From Hetaerina americana (Eukaryota; Arthropoda; Insecta; Odonata; Calopterygidae): a stretch of DNA of 64,000 nt. The notes beneath the pieces are model-generated. The model saw only the letters and a list, made by a program, of their open reading frames with translations. It was not told where the DNA came from and made no database searches. The stretch is taken from positions 1,559,001 to 1,623,000 of the forward strand of contig JAKTNV010000074.1 of NCBI GenBank assembly GCA_022747635.1, read 5' to 3'. Position numbers and translations under genes: made by a program. The stretch's first letter is position 1. Each line of letters opens with the position of its first letter. Below are positions 1-14,975 of this stretch, one piece after another.

Positions 1-2289
1 TCCTTCATATGAAACGCGAATTGTTGTCTTCAACATTTGGAAGTACAGATGTAACATTGACAAAACTTCAATGCGAAGCATAAAAATGATTAAAAGCTTA
101 TCCCTTTAAATGGTAGTAGAATAGCTCCCTTAAATTAATCTCACCTCGTGGTAATGGTCCCAAATCAATTTTATGTCTAGAGAAAACGGGATACAAGCGC
201 TAATTTCCCTTCCCCATTTCCTTAACAAAGCCTCATCCTCAATGAGGCTTTTATCCGTTACTAAATGCACCCGAAAGGGTTCTCGGCACGAGGGGGATAA
301 AGAATGCTCATTGATGGGGAAGAGGACTGCGGCGAACAGGAATAGGATGACCGGTATTGGAGTTATATAATAAAGTTGGAAAGGAACCCAAAAACTCGGG
401 TCAGGGTTAGGCAAGAAAGGAGAGAAGCACGCACTCGCAGAAAGTGCACGTAACCTTCCACCGGAAATTTGATTGCACGACAGAGAAAGGACTTTTCCGG
501 ATGCACAACTGACAGCCTTTAAAGAAAGCAGGAATCGAGAGCGCCTGTTCTGGATGATTTTACTTGGGATAAACGAATATATTTGCACCAAATTAAGGAA
601 TTAGTGAAGCTGCTCGGATTAGGTCACATGCCCCGGTATGAGAAACAATTACTCAAATGTTTGCAGCATACCAAATCACCCTATAATCTCCCACTGAGAT
701 AATTATCCATACACATGTTTCAAAAACATCTAAAAAAATTGACTCCAAGAGAAGCCTCACGAATCCTTCGATAAGTTCATCAAAAAAACAGAGCACATCT
801 AGATTGCCTACTGCAATCATTCTAATTAGATAGCTCAACGAGCTTAAACGTTATGAAGATAATCTGTCACTTAACTCACGAAGTAAGCATTCGTCGATTT
901 GGTTCATCAAGTTCGAATAAAATGGGAGAAACGATATTTTTATTGTAAAATGCAAGAAAAAATGTCATTTACTAAAGGCTACTCATGATCGAAATGGTTA
1001 AATTAGTTCTTCCTCGCTCATTAGTTAACTTTTCAATAAAATAAGTTAAATATTCTAAAAGGTACTTATTTAATGCCATCATATGACTATACAAAGTATA
1101 GACTCATAAATTCGGATAATTTCTAACCTACTCTAAGCACTTACACATACCTGTTTAGAGTTTCACGTAAATTATAATTTAATCACTCTGGTATTACAAT
1201 TACTAATAATATTGTACCCCAGGTTATTTTATAGGTTTTATTTTCTTGATTTTAGGGTTAACTAATAACTTTCTCCAACTATTTATGTTGATGACGTATG
1301 TCCATTTTGTAATCACCACCTGCTATGCACCATTGTGGTGCCTCTATGTTCTTTGCAACTTTTAATGTATAATGATACAGTTTTTACCTCACATAGTACC
1401 GTATCATAGACTACTTTTAATTTCACTGTCATAAAAAATGTGCGCTTTTAATTTACCAATCATGAATTTCCATGTACGTTTCTATCAAAATGAAATTATC
1501 AATCACTTCCAAGGATGGGGTTGGAATATATACTTGTGACAAGAGTAAGCTATAATCGTTCAATTAATTGAACTACGTACGTATACATTTTGAATGCGAA
1601 CGAATTTTGTATTTTTATCGTTAACTAGTGCCACTTGATAGATATAATCAATCAGTCGCGTTGAATTTTTCAGTAAATTTTTATGATATTACGGCTTTCA
1701 TTTCAAGCGATACATAATTCCATGAATTAGGAGCAATTATAAAAACTTCTCATTTGTAAACTGAAACGCGGTGTTGGGGTATTGCTTTTTCAATGTTATG
1801 GATATTGTTTATTATTTTAAATTAAAACAATTGTTAAAATTGCTAAATCATAGATTTATGACAACGCCCTTGAATTTTTAATGTAATGCATCTGATGACA
1901 ATGATCTGGAGTTGAAAAGTTGCAATAAAAATAAACAAGGTAAATTCTGAAGTTAAATCAATGTAGTTAATTCTCTGTAATTACGATATTCAATGAAATA
2001 ATTTAAACTGCGTCTATATAAACCTGAATAGGTAAATAAGTAGAATTTAGAGCTAATAATAAGCTGTGTTTTGAGAAAATCATACTTGCAGAAGAATTCT
2101 TTTTTCATTGAAATTATGCACAAGTTACTGCAGCCATGCCTCAATTTGATATTTTGCAATTAAATCACATGCAATTACTTCGTAGCAATACCCCTATACA
2201 CCTTCCCCCACCTAGTCACCTTGCAAAGCCTTTGACAGCTTACTGAACGTGCATGAAAACAGACGGTCACATAGATATTTTCAAAAGCT
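1..2289. other. Gene-free AT-rich DNA
   Basis: I see no conserved protein motif, RNA gene or transposon end here. The longest open frame (minus strand, 130-591, 153 codons) has a hydrophobic low-complexity middle and matches no family I know. Confidence 0.5.
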
Positions 2290-2850
2290 TGCAAGATAGT
2301 GAAGGCGTGATTAAGTAAGAGCAAGTAGGTACGAAGAGTGAAGGTTAGTGTAGGTAATGATTCTTAAGATAATAGACTGGGCCGACGAGTAGGTCGAAGG
2401 ACGAGCGAAAAGGAGAATTTGAGAGAGAATCCTTGACGACAACCCTGAAGGGGGTTGGGTGCTTAAGCGGGGTGAGCTGGGAAGGGGAGATGTAAAAGCG
2501 GCGCTAAGTGAGGAGAAGGTCCGCTTTATGTGACGAAGTTGAAGTTGCGCTCGACCTTTCTTGAATGGCGTCGGAGAGAAAGCCATAGAGGAGGCGAAAA
2601 GAGACAGAAGTGACGAGGGAGAGAGGTAAGTGGGAGGAGATACGAACGGACAGGGAAGGATGAGATTGCAGTCATGGGATACAAGGTAGGGATAAGAATG
2701 GCGACAGGAGAACATCGAAGCAATGCAGGTCTGAGCATATTTACTTAGATGGGGAGGCTTCCACGGAAAAAATAGACAGAGGGAGCAGGGGTGAAATATT
2801 GTGTACAAATAATAAAGAAAAGGAAATGGAAATGCCAAGGCCTCTTTTTA
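2290..2850. other. Purine-rich strand-asymmetric block
   Basis: The plus strand is strongly enriched in A and G and is GC-richer than its flanks. This asymmetry leaves a 175-codon minus-strand frame (2311-2838) dominated by Ser, Pro, Leu and Phe, which is the expected translation of a polypyrimidine strand. I do not regard it as a gene. It could be an accessible regulatory segment or an old repeat; nothing in it decides. Confidence 0.4.
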
Positions 2851-4013
2851 TCGATCGAAATGGGATACATTCGATGATCTTTACGCTGTTTTGAACATTG
2901 AAATCTTGGGAACCAAAAGTTTCAAAAATAGAAGATGATTTTGAAAAGTTAAAAAAGTTTTGGGAGCACGGTGAAGTCTTTCTCTCCTCCTCGAATGGTA
3001 AAATGGAGTTCGTTCTCCTTTGAGAATCTCCACTTGCGTGAAAACTTCCAAAAATAGAGTTACAAATTCGCTCGGCCCACAGAGGCTACGGGAAAGATGA
3101 GTTTGCAGGTATGCCAGGAAGAAAATTGTAGTAAAAGGTAAACTTGGAAAAAATAAAAAGTGAAACTTTGAGAATGGAGCATAGAAAAAGGGAGAGAATA
3201 GCATAGTCAAGTGAATACATGAATTAAAATTCTACGACCACTGACCCGAGTAATGTTCACAATTAGACATAAGTTACTTGATTTTTCTACTAACGGTCTT
3301 GTTCCTCGTTTTATTTGGCTAATAAATTTACCCATAAAGTTAACATTGTCAATCAATAAACAATATAAAAAAACAATTCATTGAATTACAGATTCCAAAT
3401 CATCGTTTATAATATGCTTAAAATTATTCCTCCGCTACCAATTTTCAATACATGAAGTGACTGAATCCTCTTACCTTAGACATTAAACAGTTAGAAAAAT
3501 AGAAAATTTAATGTAAATAGTCTGCAATAATCGCAATATATTGGTTGAATAACTGATTAACTAAGCAGTAAAATTTGAGCATGAGTTCTTATGAATGAAC
3601 GCAAACTATATTTCATATATCTCTGAAACTTTCACATCTTAAGAAACTATTTACAATGACTTTTTATAAATTTTAAATAACTTGTCTCCTTTTGATTTAT
3701 ATGTTAATGGCTACCATACGATAGCCTCGTCAAAGTTAGCAAAATACAGGAAATTTTGTACATTTTCTTCATGGGCGCGTTTCGTAGTACAAATTGACTA
3801 ACTTAAAGGATAACTTCAATTTATATACACTTATAACGACAAATAATATAAATCTGTCATTTTGTCATTGCATTTAGATGTAAGACTCATAATATAAAAG
3901 GTATATCATGATGGAAGAAATTAAAAGCTGTGGACCTTCAAGTATAAAGATCTCGAAAAATTACAGAGACTTTCTTCACATGTTCTTGCACTTCATTTGA
4001 GGACAGAGGTTTT

Positions 4014-4098
4014 AAAATAGGTTTATTATTAAGGTTTTATATTAAGGTTTTTATTATTAAGGTTCATTATAGGTTCATTATTAGGTTCAATATTAAAA
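4014..4098. repeat. Imperfect tandem repeat of a TTATTAAGGTT-like unit
   Basis: Variants of the motif TATTAAGGTT or ATTAGGTTC recur about six times in 85 bases with irregular spacing. It resembles a decaying AT-rich minisatellite. No coding potential is visible. Confidence 0.6.
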
Positions 4099-5217
4099 AT
4101 TTTCCTGGAGAATATTTCTCGTTAGGTCAAGCAACATCGACTTGATCAAAACGGCAAATCATAAAAAGTAAATAAGAGGATATGAATCCGCGAGTAATTA
4201 TTTAAAAATAAGAAGTAAAATATTTTTAAAACCTCCCTCCCAGTGTATAATTTTCAAAAGACTTATTCCGCTACCGAAAGGATGGATGGGGTAAAAGAGG
4301 ACTAAGGTGTATTGATTTGTTTCTGGTGGTTGGCTTTGTTGCACTAGACCCCGTACACCGATCGATCGAATATTTTCTTTGTTTTCTCGAGCGATTCCTT
4401 CTTTTCTTGATTGGTCAGGACTTTAACGAAAGCTACCAAACGCGGATATTCACACTTCTACGAACTGACATGCTAGCTGTTTATATACCAAGTTAAAATG
4501 GTCTTCTGATACCCTCTACATCCCACCTGACCTCAGACCTGAGTGCATTTGCAGCTATTTGCGTGGTGGATTGTTTACCTCTTGGAGAAATACACCTTTG
4601 CCGCACCTTGCGAAACCTATTCATTAGACAAAACCATGGTAAATCAAAAAAGGGAAGAGGGCGACATCGAACTCACAGATGTCTTTTTCAATTACATTTG
4701 GTCACAGAACCGTATTTCAGATTTTCTTTTACCAATACGGTAGTTACCTTCGGAAATAAATTCTTAGAATATTCTAAGGTTACTTATCGTAAAAATATAG
4801 TTTACAATATTACATTCCACGTGCCAGCTCCAATAACTTTCGTCTTTTGGTTACAAATTTTGATGTACTTCTGAGTAAGTCCCCCAAAAAAAACAGCAAT
4901 GTTTGGGAAAACTCAATCATTCGGCAAAAAAATTTATATTTTTACATACTGATTCAAATAATATATAATAGTCAATAACATTTTTAAGGTCTTTTGTGGT
5001 TACTTCAGGCTTTTACAGACATGCCTGTACGGTATTCTTTCATTGTAAAAACAATTGAAGTCTTAATATATTACAATTACCAAATAATAGATATTATGAG
5101 TTTTAATTGAACACAAAATATTTAATCATGGGGACAAACATAAAACTTGGCTAAACTTTTTCCCTATTTTTAGAATTAATTAATAGAATAAATGAAGAGA
5201 AAGTTCGTTTGTGAGTT

Positions 5218-5287
5218 TCAAACATATATACGAACAATAATACAAACATATGCATTGATATAAACATATATACAAACATTAATACGA
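5218..5287. repeat. Imperfect tandem repeat of an AAACATATATAC-like unit
   Basis: Units such as AAACATATATACGAACAATA, ATACAAACATATGC and AAACATATATACAAACATTA follow one another. This is a short decayed minisatellite. Confidence 0.55.
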
Positions 5288-5689
5288 TATTGCTTCGTGC
5301 TCAAGTTGGTATAGTGGCTTTAGGGTTAGGAAGATTAGAGTGCTTCTTAAAAAAACTTCTTTTGTTGGAAATTTTGAGATTGATTGGAATAGATGGGGAG
5401 AACTCCATACTAATTTTCACAATGGTTATGAAATCATTTCTTGGTACCATAGGATTGCTCAGCTTTATCAACTAAAAAAATCTGACTGAATATGAAAGCA
5501 AATTTGACAATCAAGTCTAACAGTGAGTATGAAAAAGAGGGAAAACTTTTAAATCGTCCCAAAGATTTACATTAATTGATCCCAGGATTTTTTTTATTGA
5601 TATCTATATTGCCATCTCCTACACTAAATCTTCCTTTATAATCGATTTTTCGAACATTTAGCCCTTTAATCATTTCCCTGCTGAAAAAT

Positions 5690-6200
5690 GGAATAAAAAA
5701 GTAACTCACTCACCCTCACCCCCTGTAGCAAGGCTCTGCGAGCGGGATCACTTTCCACCTCCCAAAATTTCCGCCTACCCCGACGATAGAATTCCAGCCT
5801 TTAGCATTTCCCTTCGAACCCACTCCTTCCGGCGGGCTGGAGCCCACTCCAACCCTTTTCCGGCAGGACTTAATCCACCAATGTAAAAAAACAAGAGAGC
5901 AGCACAACTGAGGTGGGCCGGCTGGTCGAATCGCTCCCTGTTCCTACTTTTCCCCCAATCCCTATCTCCAACCCTCTCTTGCTCGCCCTCTCTCCCTCTC
6001 TACAGCGATCAATCCATCTCTCAGGGATCAATTCATCACACGTTGAATCTGTTCAACGACGCGGTCCATTTTTTTAACTTCTGCCTCTCGATAATTCCTT
6101 CCCTTTCCAAATCCTTTCCAACCCGCCCATCCCCCTTCGTCCTCCTTTCCTCGTGTTCCTTGCCTTCTCGCACTGACCCGTCCTGTTGTCACTCTTGTGA
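5690..6200. other. Pyrimidine-rich, GC-richer block
   Basis: The plus strand is dominated by C and T, with many CCCTC and TCTCC runs. Open frames on both strands here are low-complexity by-products of that composition. No conserved domain is seen. Confidence 0.4.
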
Positions 6201-6784
6201 AAGTCACCCTGCCCATTCCAATCTCGACGAGTCACCGTTTCTTTGCAATATTATACTTAAGTCTCGTTTGCGAGTTTTCGCTCGCGCGAAATTTACGAAT
6301 TTTTCACGGAAACTGCGCTGTGCCATTAAATGATTCACATGCCAGAAATGGATACTCCTTAGTTATGCAAGTCATCTATCTCGGTACAGTCCCAAAAATT
6401 AAACCCAATGTCCCGAATATATTAATTTAGAGGATACAATTTAATTAATTCATCTAACACACCAGTTATTCCATGATACATGCAAGAATATTTGTATGTA
6501 TATGCTCAAGTGTTTATTTTATATGAATCAATTCATATTCAACTGCATGAATTAATTTATATAAATACAAATATGGCTATTGCTCATGCCAAACGCCCTT
6601 GCGGCAATACGAGGTCATACCCAGATGTATATTTCAGGTCTGAATAAGTATGTGTAATCGCTGCAAAATTGCTGATATACATCAGATGTCACGAAATTGA
6701 TTTGTTTTATGTCCTACGAAATTTATTTAGCGAACCCTTTCTATATCGAGAATACTACTTGAATCTAGGCATCGTCTTTTACCG

Positions 6785-9529
<2,745 letters not shown>

Positions 9530-9790
9530 ATAAGCGCAGATTGAAGACTCAAGATGTAGGTATGGAGAAGAATGAAGAAAACACAGACGGAAAGGAATGC
9601 CGACGATGAAATTCCTGAAGTGATGGGGAATGCAACTCTTTCGAGAAACTCAAAGAAGGCAGGGTAAGTGAATGCAGGTATTGTGATAGGCAAAGAGTTA
9701 TTAGAGACGGGAAAAGAAGGTAGAATGTTGAGAACACGAGGTAGAGGGAAGAAAAAATAAGCTTTTTCAATAGAATAAATGGATGAAAGA
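9530..9790 (+). pseudogene. Decayed LINE fragment (RTE-like C-terminal region)
   Basis: The sequence aligns by eye with the C-terminal coding part of the 59-62 kb LINE. Shared landmarks in the same order are the GGTATGGAGAAGAATG block, a GAAGTGATGG block, AAGGCAGGGTAAGTGAATG and GGTAGAATGTTGAGAAC. Many indels and stops are present and no frame is open. It lacks a clear 3' tail and may belong to a different subfamily from the other copies. It is an old, dead insertion. Confidence 0.5.
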
Positions 9791-11670
9791 CGTATCCATA
9801 GCTAAAGAATGAATTATTTTAAGATTCAGCAGGCGTTTAGAATTTTACATCATAGTCCATCAGAAACCTACCCTAATCCGGTATATTACTACTTATAATA
9901 ATCTTAATTAATGATTGATTATGACGAGAGAGCGTATGCTCATTCATTCAGGGAATTTTTGTTTCTATCTTGTCTAACCCTCACCTAGAAAAATAAGAAG
10001 TGAAATTATAGTTTGTTTTAGTAAAACAAATTAATATTACGTTGTAACCGTTAGTCACTGCATGTTAATAATGTATTACCTAATGAATTGAGTGACACAC
10101 TGTTTTATTTATTCAGCTATGCATGAAGAGTGTTGGTGAGTATATACGTACAGGAACATTAGATGACACTCACACGTCACTTACAATTTGAGACCCATTA
10201 CATTCCTTTCTACCTAAAACAGGTTCCATGTAAATATACGTCATTACTGTAGCTAATTTTATAAGCGATTTAATGTTGTTTAACCAATGAATTGGACAAA
10301 ATAGCTCAGACGTTCTTTATTCACTATTAATTATGCGTCGAATCATGTTAGTAGAAGGAAACGTTTACAGATTTCAACACCATCATTATTACACTAACTT
10401 CATACTGATGACCCAACCCAAAGAAGACTCGAGCATAAGGATTTAGAGAGTGATACAATGATGCTTTTCAAAATGCAGAAACACATGGATTAATAATTAG
10501 ATATGCTGAGTTTTGCAATGATACAATTATGGGAAACCTGATGTATCATAATTTGAATAAAAATTATACTAATATTTACATGAAATTTGTTTAGTTTTAA
10601 ATAGGTCGAAATTAATTATATAACCTCTATTCAAACGATACGTTTAATCTCATTTCTATACTTTTTTCATATTAACAATTTTCGATATAGAATTCGTATG
10701 CATTAAAATATTAATTACTTTGATAAAGTTTTGCGCAATGAATAAAATAATTTGATTGCCTAAATAATTAGAACTGAAACACAGCAATTTATAAATTTTA
10801 ATAATCATATGCAATTTTATTTCATAGCAGGGCATAAGGAAACAATATTAGTTTTTCAATGAAAAACATTAATATCAACATATTGAATACTTAGAGATAT
10901 GAAACTAGTATTTACCTAGCTATTCGTACTGAAGAATTCTAGATAGTAGATAGTCCAGAAAACACAATTTAGTTTCCGTCACTATATGCATACATAATAT
11001 ACGTGTTTTATTATTAGACACTTTTAAGTTAAGGATAACAGAATATTGGTGAGGAATTCATGGACGAATAAAGGTTTGGCTGTGTTTGCGAGAAAAAAAA
11101 CTTTAATTCTGAACATATAAGACATAAAATCATTTATCCATACGGTCGACGATCATAGGGAAGAAAAAACGTAGATCAAAGACGCATTAGCTATATTATT
11201 ATTTTTTATCACCTTTCTAAAAGTCTATTTTTAGTATTTATCGCCTTTGAATCTCTGTTCAGACATATTATTTACCTATTTCCTGACCTAGTCAGGATTT
11301 ACACATTCCATTTTACTTAAACTCTAACTAGTTAGTTTCTGAGTTTTAGTTAGAGTCTAACTAAAACTCAAAAATCATAGATTCGAGCTGCAATTTAAGC
11401 AAAGAGTTAGCACAAGAAGCACAGCCTAAGGGTTGCTAAATACAAATCGTAGTGAAACTTGAGTTTCCTTCGGGTCTCATAAACCCGAATTTCCTTCATT
11501 GACAACAATACTAACCATAGTAGAGGCACGATATTTTTAAAGCATTTAATTGTATTCATATTACACATTAATTGAAATTAAAGTGGTATAAGTTAACTGT
11601 TTGTAGTTTTCATGCAATATTTTCTGTAACTTTTCAGTAATGGAAGCCAAAACAATCACTAATTCGTACC
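9791..11670. other. Gene-free AT-rich DNA
   Basis: No gene or transposon end is recognised. The only structural feature is a short perfect hairpin at 11340-11370. Confidence 0.5.
11340..11370. repeat. Perfect 14-bp inverted repeat, 3-nt loop
   Basis: The arm TGAGTTTTAGTTAG (11340-11353) is followed by AGT and then its exact reverse complement (11357-11370). A related partial copy of the same words (ACTCTAACTAGTTAG) precedes it. It could extrude as a cruciform or fold in RNA. No gene adjoins it, so a terminator role is not supported. Confidence 0.85.
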
Positions 11671-11672
11671 TA

Positions 11673-12966
11673 CAGGGTTCGTCCGGAAAATAAGTGTACT
11701 GAGCTCAGGAAAAAAAATTTATTACACTTTTACATATCTTAAGCTAATATTCCTCAAAATAGGACCCTTGTGAGTCGATACACTTGTTCCAGCGGCGTTC
11801 CCATTCCTGGAACGCTCCCGCGAAGGCATCATCGGGAACCTATCGAAGACACGTCGTCACGGCCTCTTTGACGGCGTCCTAAGTCCCGTATCGCGTTCCT
11901 TTCAAACTCCTCTTTATCTTCGGGAACAGAAAGAAGTCCGGTGGTGCCAAGTCCGGGCTGTAGGGCGGGTGCGGCAGCGTTGCCACGCCGTGCTTGGCCA
12001 AGAAGTCCGACACGACAAGCGCGGTGTGAGACGGCGCATTGTCGTGATGCAGCCGCCAGATGTTTTTGATCGCTGGCCGGACGCGGGCGACTCGTTTTCG
12101 AAGCCTGTCGAGCACTTGGACGTAAAATGCAGCATTTACAGTTTGTCGTTCAGGTACAAATTCGTAGTGGACGACTCCCCTTTTGTCAAAAAAGACAATG
12201 AGCATCGCCTTGATCCGAGATTTGCCCATGCGAGCTTTCTTTTGACGGGGTGATGATGGGGTGTGCCACTCCGCACTTTGTCTCTTCGACTCCTAGTCGT
12301 ACTCAAAGATCCACGTCTCGTCACCCGAAACAACGATCTCTAAAAAATGTGGATCATTTTTGCAGTGATCCGCAAGTTGTGTCGCGATTTCCAAACGATT
12401 GAGTCTTTGATCATCACTGAGCACTTTCGGCACCAACTTTGCACAAATTTTTCGCATCTGTAATTGCTCCCTAATAATCTCGTGCACTATTGTTTTTGCT
12501 CTGCTATCATCCGAACACTAAGACGGCGATCAGAGTTCAGTACATCGCGAATTTTTCGCACATTTTCGTCGCTGAGTGTCGTTGATGGGCGTCCAGACCG
12601 TGGTTCGTCGTCGACCTCTTCTCTGCCCTCCACGAACATCTTGTGCCACCGAAAGATCATGTTTCTGGACATGGCTGACTCCCCGTAAGCCTGGTTAATC
12701 ATACCGACAGTTTCGGTAGACGATTTCCCAAGCTTTACCGCAAATTTGATGGAATAACGCTGCTTCGGCATCGCGTTCCGTGACGTGGGTCGAGCGTGGA
12801 GGTTCGCGTTAACAGAGCTCCTCACTACACCACAGCTCAGAGCCGACTGCCTTTTTCAGCGTCGCTTGCCAACAACCCCCCTCCAATCGCAGCCCGTCAG
12901 AGCGGTGCTGGGCGCGCCTGGAGCGGCGGGAAAAAATCAGTACACTTATTTTCCGGACGAACCCTG
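11673..12966 (-). mobile_element. Full-length mariner-type DNA transposon
   Basis: The element is about 1.29 kb, the usual mariner size. Its ends are perfect inverted repeats: 11671-11702 and 12937-12968 are reverse complements over 32 bases including the TA dinucleotide on each side, which is the expected mariner target duplication. The repeat begins CAGGGTTCGTCCGGAAAATA. The interior encodes a broken mariner transposase on the minus strand. GC content rises sharply against the flanks. Perfect ends with a broken gene suggest a fairly recent insertion that can no longer make its own transposase. Confidence 0.96.
11744..12771 (-). pseudogene. Mariner transposase, frameshifted with three stops
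   Basis: Mariner transposases cut and paste their own element through a DD34D active site. The start is set at the ATG ending at 12771 (MPKQRYSIKF). An N-terminal helix-turn-helix region with the RWHKMFVEGREEV block follows. Near 12487 a frameshift with a likely small deletion breaks the reading frame. The rest stays in one frame to the stop at 11744-11746, interrupted by in-frame TAG codons at 12290-12292, 11879-11881 and 11840-11842. All three catalytic aspartates remain: VSGDETW, HHDNAPSH and APPDFFLF, with 34 residues between the last two. The C-terminus reads KCIDSQGSYFEEY. Total span is about 343 codons, matching the family's usual 345 or so. Confidence 0.93.
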
Positions 12967-12968
12967 TA

Positions 12969-14975
12969 TTACGATAATAATTCACTCTCTGTCTTCTGCC
13001 AAAGGATGGTTTGCAGAGATTTGTAGCTTTAACACACGTATCAATTAATATTTTACTCTTTATTTTCTCAAACCGTCCTCTCCTTCAAAATGCGTGTTTT
13101 TCTAAACTTATTCATTGAACAAAAACTGATTCATGCAATAATTAAATTGGTGACACATAAATGCTTATTTAACATAAAGTAATACCATTAAATGAAGTTC
13201 AAAAAAAATATTTGCATGGTAAATTTAACATTTTAATAAGCGCATTATCCGGAACTGGTTCGAGAATAAAACTGTGATAGTGCATTTATACTATTTTAGA
13301 ACTTTGTACTAGTATTCTATGCAGCACAACCAACTAAAGATTATAACAGTTTTTAATATATGGGGATATAATTTTACAATAGGGCGTATATTATTCTGGT
13401 TGTAGTTATGAAAATCGAATTACCATCACAGCAGAAGATGAGCATATTTAAAATAAATTAACTTCACTTTAAAAACTAGGTTCACGCATCATCACAACTC
13501 GGGAGAATTTACTGTATATTATACCAAGGGTGTAATATTTCCTGCAATTTTTAAGACGAATGCTTATCCATATTCAATAGGTAATAGTTGAAGGCATATT
13601 TGCAGAAATATCCTGTTTGAGAGATAAATTAAGTAAATTTAGAAAAACTAAATAGGTACATATATTAAATGTACCTGTTAACTACAAATTCATGAGTATG
13701 CATTTCCACATCTATTTTCTCTCCACTGTTTAGAGTGAAAATATGAATTAAGTTTTTTTGCACGACAGGTGATATTTTGGATTCTTCATAAGATAGACGC
13801 TGCGAAAGCCTTAGGATTAATTGATGCCTATGTGTTTTACTCTTCATAAAACTCATTAATTAACATAGGGATGTAAACAAGAGAAAAAATTTCTTTATGG
13901 AGGTATGAAAACATTTTTTTACATATTGCTTGAGTATAAGGAATCTCCTAAAATTACTAATGATTGTTTCCCTTTTATTCAAAAATTTAGTTGAATATTA
14001 ATGTAAAACAAAGTAAATATACAGGAAAGAACGAAAAACATTTCTGTTGATTTTTCTTAATTTTTTAATGTTAACGACCCATTGTTTAATAAACAGTATC
14101 ATTATCAGGTACTTTTTCGATTTTCACCTTCCATGTAAGTATTTATTATCTAAATTAATCAGAAGAAATTTATTCAGCAAATTAATTCGCCAAAATTCAT
14201 CCGCTCATGCCGTTGGTCGCACTAATGGTCATTTCAATGGTAATGGTCGTTAAATTAGTGAATGCGGCCAAAGGGCAGTGGCCACCTTTCATATGTGACC
14301 ATTAAACGAAAGTGATTTAATCTCGTACCCACTTCCCTGCGGCCACAACACTAATTTGAGAAAGGCATCTAAAACGATAATTATATCAGATTCAAATGCC
14401 TAGGATTAGAGAAATTACTACATGTTCTCAGTACTTGCGGCTTATTTTGCAAATAAACAAAAATTAAGGAATAATTACTCCAATATTCGAGAATATTAAA
14501 AATGGGATTAAAATAAAACCATTATTTAACTAAATAATGAAAATAACCCTTATCTAAACGTTAAAAATCCTATAAATAAATAAATATATCTGCTACCAAT
14601 TATATTCATTATATTTTCCAAATAAAATGCCTCAAACATTTTTATTCAACCAAAATTGGTCACCTTTCCGGGGAATAATGTCCTTAAAAGTATACAATTA
14701 TTTGTTTTAAGAGAGCTCATACTGTTGAATGAAGTTCTACGTACGTGAAGTTTATAATCGGAATCGTGGCATGCAGGCAGGAATTAAATGCAAAAAAGCA
14801 ATGTGGTCGATGACATTACTTGATTATCCTATACGTAAGTAAAATAAAATAATAATATTTGCAGTTGTAAAATAAAATCTAATATTTGCAGAGTAATACT
14901 GACTAATTCATATTTGGATCCATTTTCGTTCATCTAAACTACACTAATGCACAATTAGGAATGCAATATCCGCAT
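12969..14975. other. Gene-free AT-rich DNA
   Basis: No gene, RNA or transposon signature is seen between the mariner and the next LINE copy. Confidence 0.5.

Larger units (their letters stand above)
2851..5689. other. Gene-free AT-rich DNA with two degenerate repeat patches
   Basis: No gene is recognised. Two short imperfect repeat patches (near 4.0 and 5.2 kb) are listed separately. Confidence 0.5.

Noticed and set aside
130..591. 153-codon minus-strand open frame near the left edge
   Set aside because: Length is tempting, but composition is hydrophobic and Ser/Pro-rich, no family is recognisable, and no promoter or splice context supports it.
2311..2838. 175-codon minus-strand open frame
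   Set aside because: It is the complement of a purine-rich block. The product is low-complexity Ser/Pro/Leu/Phe and a second overlapping frame is equally open.
11969..12253. 94-codon plus-strand frame inside the mariner
   Set aside because: Antisense to the transposase, which is clearly encoded on the minus strand.
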